In this document: positions 6,662 to 10,798 of the stretch, piece by piece
How positions within the stretch are numbered: position 1 is the first letter of the stretch
Layout: the number at the start of each line of letters is the position of its first letter
NCBI GenBank assembly: GCA_038230595.1
Contig: JBBRMY010000091.1
Span: 1 to 10,798 of the forward strand
From: JBBRMY01 sp038230595
Lineage (GTDB): Bacteria; Bacteroidota; Ignavibacteria; Tepidaquicellales; Tepidaquicellaceae
Length of the DNA stretch: 10,798 nucleotides
Direction of reading: 5' to 3'
Notes under the pieces: model-generated
The model's input: only the letters and a program-made list of their open reading frames with translations
The model's database searches: none
What the model was told of the DNA's origin: nothing
Position numbers and translations under genes: made by a program

Positions 6662-7174
6662 ATGAGAATTGAGGAATTAAATGAGATTGGATTTAAAGCT
6701 GCAAAAAATGAATTTCTAAAATGCTGCACATCAGAAGAATGGGCTAAAAGAATGGCTAATAGCATTCCTTTTGAGGATATGGAATGTTTGCAGGAAGTAG
6801 CTGAGGATATCTGGGAAAAAAGATTAAAGAATAATGACCTGCTGGAAGCATTTGCAGGACATCCGAAGATCGGCGATGTGAATTCGCTTAAAGCTAAATA
6901 TGCAAATACATCTGCAATGGCAGGCAATGAGCAGTCAGGAGTCGATTCAGCAAGTGATACAACAATAAATGAGCTTGCAAGATTAAATAAAGAGTATGAA
7001 GATAAGTTCGGATTTATTTTTATTGTTTGTGCTACCGGTAAAACCGCTGATGAAATGCTGGAGATTTTAAAAAGCCGTATCGGCAATACTCCGGAAAAAG
7101 AGATCGCAATAGCTGCAGCTGAGCAAAATAAGATTACGCAAATTAGATTAAATAAAATTTTCACCGAAGAATAA
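6662..7174 (+). CDS. uraD: OHCU decarboxylase (2-oxo-4-hydroxy-4-carboxy-5-ureidoimidazoline decarboxylase)
   Basis: Decarboxylates OHCU to (S)-allantoin, giving the stereoisomer used by allantoinase. The product is 170 aa and all helical, the standard length of the single-domain bacterial enzyme. Signature residues: AFAGHPKIGD with the catalytic His67 and following Pro68, NEQSGVD with Glu90-Gln91-Ser92, and FIFIVCATGKTADEML at 118-133. It is separate from uraH rather than fused to it as in some bacteria. The TAA stop overlaps the uraH ATG by one base, the same TAATG junction as allB-alc, so the two enzymes that act in sequence on labile intermediates are likely translated together. Confidence 0.96.
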   Translation: MRIEELNEIGFKAAKNEFLKCCTSEEWAKRMANSIPFEDMECLQEVAEDIWEKRLKNNDLLEAFAGHPKIGDVNSLKAKYANTSAMAGNEQSGVDSASDTTINELARLNKEYEDKFGFIFIVCATGKTADEMLEILKSRIGNTPEKEIAIAAAEQNKITQIRLNKIFTEE

Positions 7175-7512
7175 TGGGACGCATCTCAACACATATCTTA
7201 GATACATCAATAGGTAAGCCTGCAGAAGGTGTAAAAATAGTTTTAGAAGAATTAACAGATACTGACTGGATAAAGACGGGAGAAGGAACAACTAATTCAG
7301 ATGGAAGAATCAGCAATCTGATCTCAAACGATACTGAAGTGAAAGAAGGAACATACCGCATAACATTTGAAATCGATAATTATTTTAATGCTCAGAAACG
7401 GGAAAGCTTTTACCCTTCAGTAATTATTATTTTTAAATCAAATGCAGGAGAACATTACCATGTTCCTTTACTTATTAATCCATTCGGATATTCAACTTAC
7501 AGAGGCAGCTGA
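7174..7512 (+). CDS. uraH: 5-hydroxyisourate hydrolase (transthyretin-like protein)
   Basis: Hydrolyses 5-hydroxyisourate, the unstable uricase product, to OHCU. At 112 aa it is the typical compact transthyretin fold with no signal peptide, so cytosolic. Diagnostic features: N-terminal ISTHILDTSIGKPA with His7, Arg45 in DGRI, FYPSV at 79-83, HYHVPLL with His94/His96, and the C-terminal tetrapeptide YRGS at the exact end, which separates HIU hydrolases from true transthyretins. It is the last gene of the coupled operon; TGA at 7510-7512 is followed within 20 nt by a palindromic repeat. Confidence 0.97.
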   Translation: MGRISTHILDTSIGKPAEGVKIVLEELTDTDWIKTGEGTTNSDGRISNLISNDTEVKEGTYRITFEIDNYFNAQKRESFYPSVIIIFKSNAGEHYHVPLLINPFGYSTYRGS

Positions 7513-7524
7513 AATTTTAAAATA

Positions 7525-7570
7525 ATGTCATCCCCTAATAATTCTGTCGGGGATCTAGCTTCGGTACTCT
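7525..7570. repeat. Palindromic intergenic repeat after uraH
   Basis: ATCCCC (7530-7535) and GGGGAT (7549-7554) form a 6-bp G/C-rich stem with a 13-nt loop, preceded by TGTCATC and followed by CTAGCTTCGGTAC. The G/C-rich block stands out in A/T-rich flanks. Its TGTCAT(T)CC opening resembles the repeat at 8980-9009. It is followed by CTCTTTT and may also weaken read-through from the urate operon into the next gene. Confidence 0.6.
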
Positions 7571-7612
7571 TTTAAAAAATAAATAAAACTATAAAAACAT
7601 TTTTCATCTATC

Positions 7613-8956
7613 ATGAATAATTCTCTTAACAAAGAAGCTCTTGAGCCAATACTTACTAACCTTTCCAAAGCTAACTTAAAATTCAAAGAATTATATCCCG
7701 GTGAAAAGCCTGATCGTCAGCCTGTCCATGTTGTTTACGGAGGAGCTCAGCTTTTTAAATCGAATACTGCTAAAAAAATGGGAGAGCTAGCTATAAAAGG
7801 CTTTGAAGAATATGCTCCTGATGCATCAGTACTTTCAAAAGTTTTTGACATTAAAGATAAAGCATTAGCAGAGAAGATCTATAAAAAAGTGAAAGACAAG
7901 CTTGCAAAAGAAGCTGTTGAAGATTTCAGAATTGATTTCGAAGACGGCTTTGGAGTGAGACCTGATGCTGAAGAAGACAGTACTGCCGAAGCTGCTGCAC
8001 TTGAAACTGCAAAAGGAATGAAGGAAGGAACACTCTCCCCTTTCATTGGTATCCGTATTAAGACTTTTTCAGAAGAACTAAAGCAGAGAGCAATAAGAAC
8101 TTTAGATATTTTTCTGACAACTTTACTTGGAGCGTCAAATGGTAAAATGCCGGAGAATTTTGTAGTTACTCTGCCAAAAGTAAATTTAGTGGAGCAGGTT
8201 GAGACACTAATAAGAGTTCTGAACTTACTTGAAGAAAAACTGAATCTGGAAAAAGGTTCTTTGAAGATGGAGATAATGATCGAGACAACTCAATCATTAT
8301 TCAGCTCTGACGGACAGTCAAATATTATTAATCTTCTCAAAGCAGCAGAAGGCCGATGCAAAGCTGCACACTTCGGAGTTTATGATTATACGGCGGCATG
8401 TGATATCACTGCAAAATATCAGGCAATGGATAATCCTGTTTGTGATTTTGCGAGGCATATGATGAAAGTTTCATTGGCTAATACAGGTGTCTGGCTTTCT
8501 GACGGAGCAACGAATATAATGCCCGTGGGTCCGAACAGAGGAGAGCTTACGAATGAACAAAAAGAAGAGAACAATAGAATAGTACATAATGCATGGAGAC
8601 TTGCTTACGATCATACGAATCATTCTTTGAAGCATGGATTTTATCAGGGATGGGATCTGCATCCTGCACAGCTTCCGGTAAGATATATAGCAGTTTATAA
8701 TTTCTTTCTTGAAGGATTGAAAGATGCATCCGTCAGATTGAAAAACTTTATTGATAAAGCTGCGCAGGCAACACTTGTTGGAGATGTGTTCGACGACGCA
8801 GCAACCGGTCAGGGTTTATTAAATTATTTCCTTCGTGCTTTGAATTGCGGAGCGATCACTGAAGAAGAAGTTGAAATGACCGGATTGACTATCGATGAAA
8901 TAAGAGTAAGATCGTTCATGAAAATATTGGAGTTGAGGAAGGAAAGAAATAAGTAA
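7613..8956 (+). CDS. HpcH/HpaI-CitE superfamily TIM-barrel protein, possible glyoxylate-consuming enzyme
   Basis: A 447-aa cytosolic protein with features of the citrate-lyase beta/CitE superfamily: FRIDFEDGFG at 105-114 (superfamily DxED strand), FIGIRIKT with Arg148, VVTLPKV at 184-190, MEIMIETTQ with Glu224 as candidate Mg2+ ligand, HFGVYDYTAACD with Asp258 as second ligand, and GWDLHPAQLPVR at 347-357, matching the CitE 'xxIHPxQ' signature. Much longer than CitE proper (~290 aa), with a distinct N-terminal 100 residues and a helical C-terminus. From memory it looks like a poorly characterised family (DUF6986-like), but I could not check. It lies 100 nt after uraH on the same strand, where the pathway yields glyoxylate. 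Superfamily members such as CLYBL and malate synthases join acetyl-CoA to glyoxylate, so a malate-synthase-like role is inferred, not shown. No Shine-Dalgarno sequence; ATG 7613 is the first start. Confidence 0.75.
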   Translation: MNNSLNKEALEPILTNLSKANLKFKELYPGEKPDRQPVHVVYGGAQLFKSNTAKKMGELAIKGFEEYAPDASVLSKVFDIKDKALAEKIYKKVKDKLAKEAVEDFRIDFEDGFGVRPDAEEDSTAEAAALETAKGMKEGTLSPFIGIRIKTFSEELKQRAIRTLDIFLTTLLGASNGKMPENFVVTLPKVNLVEQVETLIRVLNLLEEKLNLEKGSLKMEIMIETTQSLFSSDGQSNIINLLKAAEGRCKAAHFGVYDYTAACDITAKYQAMDNPVCDFARHMMKVSLANTGVWLSDGATNIMPVGPNRGELTNEQKEENNRIVHNAWRLAYDHTNHSLKHGFYQGWDLHPAQLPVRYIAVYNFFLEGLKDASVRLKNFIDKAAQATLVGDVFDDAATGQGLLNYFLRALNCGAITEEEVEMTGLTIDEIRVRSFMKILELRKERNK

Positions 8957-8979
8957 GAAATTTATTATCTAAAATAATT

Positions 8980-9009
8980 ATTGTCATTCCTGCGAAAGCA
9001 GGAATCCCG
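8980..9009. repeat. Palindromic repeat with GNRA-type loop
   Basis: Perfect 8-bp stem ATTCCTGC (8986-8993) / GCAGGAAT (8998-9005) closed by a GAAA loop, flanked by TTGTC and CCCG. It has the form of the dispersed 'TCATTCCxGCGAAAGCxGGAATCC' repeats seen in many bacterial genomes. It is 30 nt downstream of the CitE-like gene; it may act as a 3'-end stabiliser but lacks a T-run. Confidence 0.7.
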
Positions 9010-9051
9010 AAAATCATTGTCACAAATTTCAATGCTGGAGACACAGTATGA

Positions 9052-9100
9052 TTTCTACCCTTCATGGGTTAAAACAGACACGATGAATCGTGTCTCTACA
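9052..9100. repeat. Palindromic repeat pair overlapping the kinase stop codon
   Basis: Two adjacent palindromes: a small ACCC (9057-9060) / GGGT (9066-9069) hairpin with loop TTCAT, and a 9-bp perfect palindrome AGACACGAT (9076-9084) / ATCGTGTCT (9087-9095) around a GA centre. The second is followed by CTACA, in which the kinase stop codon (TAG on minus, 9096-9098) is embedded. On the minus strand the hairpin is followed by GTTTTAA, so it could also end kinase transcription. It has the look of a dispersed REP-like unit. Confidence 0.65.
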
Positions 9101-9995
9101 TAATTGATAACTCAATTAATTCTTCAACACTTCCATTTACATCCATTCCTTCCTCTGTATCCCATGCAATACTCAGCACGCTGTTAATATAAAAACATTT
9201 CATTATTAACTCCTCCGGCTCATTCAGTTTTTCGGAAAACAATTTTATCATTTCGTTCAAGAGCTCTTTTTTATCAAAACGATCTGTAAATTCCAATTGA
9301 TTCCTCATAAAAACTGCAGGCGAAAAAGCTTTTACACAAACAACTCCCTGAGGATCAATACTCTTCCAGCTTTTTTCTGAATCATCATATAAAATATTTA
9401 AATGGTGCAGGTCTCCATGGCATATATATTGAGGTAAACCCAGAGAATATATTTCATAATAAATTTTTCCGGCATTATTAAAAAGTTCGAGAAGTTTTTC
9501 ATTGTTGTCTTTTCTATCTCTCAATTTCTCAAATGCGTTTGAAAGCCAAGTCGAGTATGTTGGAATTTTAACAAGAGCCTTCTGATCTAAAGAAGTTAGG
9601 TTTATTATATCAGCAGTAACATTTATTCTTTCGGTTAATGACTTTACAGATCTCAGATCATTTCCCGGAATAATTCTTTTAAGCAACAATGCACCAAGTA
9701 TGATATTATAATCTAAAAGCTTACATGCACCAACACCATTATACTTATTGAGCATTTTTATTTCAGTATTCTGTTCATTGGAAGGAACTCCAAGCTTCAG
9801 AACTACATCTCCATGTGTATCTGAGGTTGCGAATGCGACAAAATTATATCAAAGATTTGCATGGAACTTAATGTCTTTTAATTGCCAGGTGCGGATAACA
9901 TCCTGCAGAGTATTGGGGAAATCAAGCAGCCATTGATCCGCCTTGTGTCCGTGAAGAGTTATTAGTTTTTTCTGTAATTGAATTGGGATTTCCAA
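9096..9995 (-). pseudogene. Phosphotransferase of the APH(6)/hydroxyurea-kinase family with one in-frame TGA
   Basis: Read from TTG 9995-9993, a single frame of 299 codons runs to TAG 9096-9098, broken only by TGA at 9849-9851 (codon 49). Before the stop: LHGHKADQWLLDFPN and VIRTWQLKD, then HANL. After it: YNFVAFATSDTHGDVVLKLG, with the ATP-binding lysine at codon 67. The catalytic loop CHGDLHHLNIL and the IDPQGVV metal site follow (Asp195 and Asp214 in full-frame numbering). The whole layout matches aminoglycoside/hydroxyurea kinases, in which this spot usually reads 'LSxNYVxPA', so a TCA to TGA change would explain the break. The ATG at 9755 could start a 219-aa fragment with an intact catalytic loop but no ATP-binding lobe. 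Either a true nonsense mutation or a base error; TGA recoding is unlikely because uraH ends with TGA. A physiological substrate is unknown. Confidence 0.8.
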
Positions 9996-10011
9996 ATATA
10001 AATGTTTTTTT

Positions 10012-10073
10012 GGGCAGACACATAGGTCTGACCCCTACATGTTTTTATTGGGCAGTGGCAAGCCCTGCCCCTA
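10012..10073. repeat. Two tandem palindromic repeat units between kinase and xdhC
   Basis: Unit A (10012-10038): GGG + CAGAC (10015-10019), loop ACATAG, GTCTG (10026-10030), bulged A, CCC. Unit B (10050-10073): GGGCAG (10050-10055), bulged T, GGC, AA, GCC, CTGCCC (10065-10070). Both begin GGGCAG and both end in CCCCTAC, and they are separated by an A/T spacer of 11 nt. They are G/C-rich islands in A/T-rich DNA and look like two diverged copies of one mobile palindromic unit. No transposase lies nearby. Confidence 0.7.
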
Positions 10074-10088
10074 CACTTTTATGATTTT

Positions 10089-10798
10089 TTACTTCTCATT
10101 CTTTACCTTTATAACTTCCGCAGCTATCGAGACTGCGATCTCCTCAGGTGTATTGCTATTAATATCCATCCCTATAGGTGCATGAATATTTTTTAATAGC
10201 TCTTTTTTCATTCCACCTTTAACCGCTTCATTGAATATTTTTTTTATCTTAACCTTTGTTCCCATTAACCCAATATACCTGCATTTTTTATCTGCTACCT
10301 GCTTTAGAGTTGTTAGATCTGATAAATATCCCGTTGTTACAATTATGACAAAAGTATTATCAGGCTCAGAAATAAATTTCCCCAGATCGCTGTATTTTCC
10401 TAAAATGATCTTGTCGGCAAAGACATTTGCTTTTATTGTCGGAATATATTTTCTGTCATCATAAACTATCACATAATGATCAAGCAATGAGAACAATTTG
10501 CAAACCTGAAGACCCACATGTCCTCCGCCGGCAACAAAGATAGTTTCTTTGTATCCGATATTTTCTTCGTAAATCCAGCTTTTTTCATTATTAAAATCAT
10601 AAACAAAATGCTCTGTATTTCTTTTTTTCTTTAAAAGTTTAATTCCATTTTCAGTTATTTTTAGAACACCTTTAGAACGGGAAGTAACTATTTTAGAAAT
10701 ATTTTCGATAAGAACGACATCTTTCTTTGTCAGTGAAATATAAACATTAGTCTGTGTACCTGAACAGATCAAGCCCGATCTTTTTAAGCTTACCTGTC
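10089..10798 (-). CDS. XdhC/CoxI-family molybdoenzyme maturation factor, 5' end beyond window edge
   Basis: XdhC proteins bind molybdenum cofactor, promote its sulfuration and insert it into xanthine dehydrogenase-type enzymes. The frame is open to the right edge: the residues before the in-frame TTG at 10772 (GSLKRSG) continue into LICSGTQTNVYISL. This resembles the end of the XdhC N-terminal domain (GLxCGGxxxVxIE), so the N-terminus is simply outside the window. In TTG-start numbering a Rossmann-like C-terminal domain follows: IFVAGGGHVGLQVCKL from about 78, VIVYDDRKY, RYIGLMGTKVKI, and the family ending HAPIGMDINSNTPEEIAVSIAAEVI. The usual CGG is CSG here. Its presence beside urate genes fits hypoxanthine/xanthine oxidation upstream of urate, though related CoxI proteins serve other molybdoenzymes. 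Xanthine dehydrogenase subunits may lie just beyond the edge. Confidence 0.88.
   Translation of the reverse strand, partial: QVSLKRSGLICSGTQTNVYISLTKKDVVLIENISKIVTSRSKGVLKITENGIKLLKKKRNTEHFVYDFNNEKSWIYEENIGYKETIFVAGGGHVGLQVCKLFSLLDHYVIVYDDRKYIPTIKANVFADKIILGKYSDLGKFISEPDNTFVIIVTTGYLSDLTTLKQVADKKCRYIGLMGTKVKIKKIFNEAVKGGMKKELLKNIHAPIGMDINSNTPEEIAVSIAAEVIKVKNEK

Noticed and set aside
6616..7164. Long open frame on the minus strand across uraD
   Set aside because: It is antisense to uraD, which has complete family motifs. The translated product is a Ser/Ile-rich string with no recognisable domain.
7161..7361. Open frame on minus across the uraH start
   Set aside because: Antisense to uraH, whose N-terminal THILD motif is clear.
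9849..9851. Selenocysteine or stop-to-Trp recoding at the kinase TGA
   Set aside because: The expected residue is Ser, not Cys or Trp. No SECIS-like hairpin was evident, and TGA is used as a normal stop for uraH.
9748..9936. Short plus-strand open frame (62 codons)
   Set aside because: It lies antisense to the N-terminal half of the broken kinase, which explains the region better.
10012..10073. Possible CRISPR fragment (two repeats and a spacer)
   Set aside because: Only two units, unequal and internally palindromic, with an 11-nt A/T spacer; no cas genes. They are dispersed palindromic repeats.
10231..10464. Plus-strand open frame (77 codons) with hydrophobic stretches
   Set aside because: Antisense to the Rossmann domain of XdhC; no independent support.

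Overview
The window is AT-rich, tightly packed bacterial DNA. Almost none of its start codons has a Shine-Dalgarno sequence; leaders are A/T-rich instead. Together with a FAS1 secreted protein, a lipoprotein-type MsrA and small palindromic intergenic repeats, this suggests the Bacteroidota/Ignavibacteriota (FCB) group. That placement is an inference from style, not a phylogenetic result.

Layout, left to right. (1) The 5' part of a secreted fasciclin (FAS1) protein runs off the left edge on the minus strand (1-194), diverging from rdgB (308-898, house-cleaning XTP/dITP pyrophosphatase). (2) rdgB converges on a lipoprotein-type msrA (971-1756), with two strong hairpins between them. (3) A tRNA-Arg(ACG) lies at 1981-2052. 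An adenylate-kinase-like P-loop kinase gene on the opposite strand runs into its 3' half. A VOC/glyoxalase-fold gene with its own terminator lies upstream of the kinase. (4) The core of the window is a urate catabolism locus: urate oxidase on minus (3240-4088), diverging from a plus-strand operon of allantoinase, allantoicase, OHCU decarboxylase and HIU hydrolase (4258-7512). These have 1-nt TAATG overlaps or a 5-nt gap, except the divergent pair. (5) 100 nt after the operon comes a 447-aa TIM-barrel protein of the CitE/HpcH type (7613-8956). (6) A repeat-rich stretch is followed by a phosphotransferase gene of the APH(6)/hydroxyurea-kinase type, interrupted by one in-frame TGA (9096-9995, minus), two tandem palindromic repeat units, and the C-terminal part of an XdhC/CoxI-type maturation factor (10089 to the right edge, minus).

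How it works together. Urate oxidase makes 5-hydroxyisourate, UraH hydrolyses it to OHCU, UraD decarboxylates that to (S)-allantoin, AllB opens it to allantoate, and allantoicase releases urea and (S)-ureidoglycolate. All enzymes from urate to ureidoglycolate are present. XdhC serves xanthine dehydrogenase, which makes urate, so the right edge may lead into that system. No ureidoglycolate lyase, urease, permease, regulator or catalase is seen here. The CitE-like enzyme is the least explained piece. Its superfamily includes enzymes that condense acetyl-CoA with glyoxylate, so a role in consuming the glyoxylate end product is the main hypothesis of this annotation.
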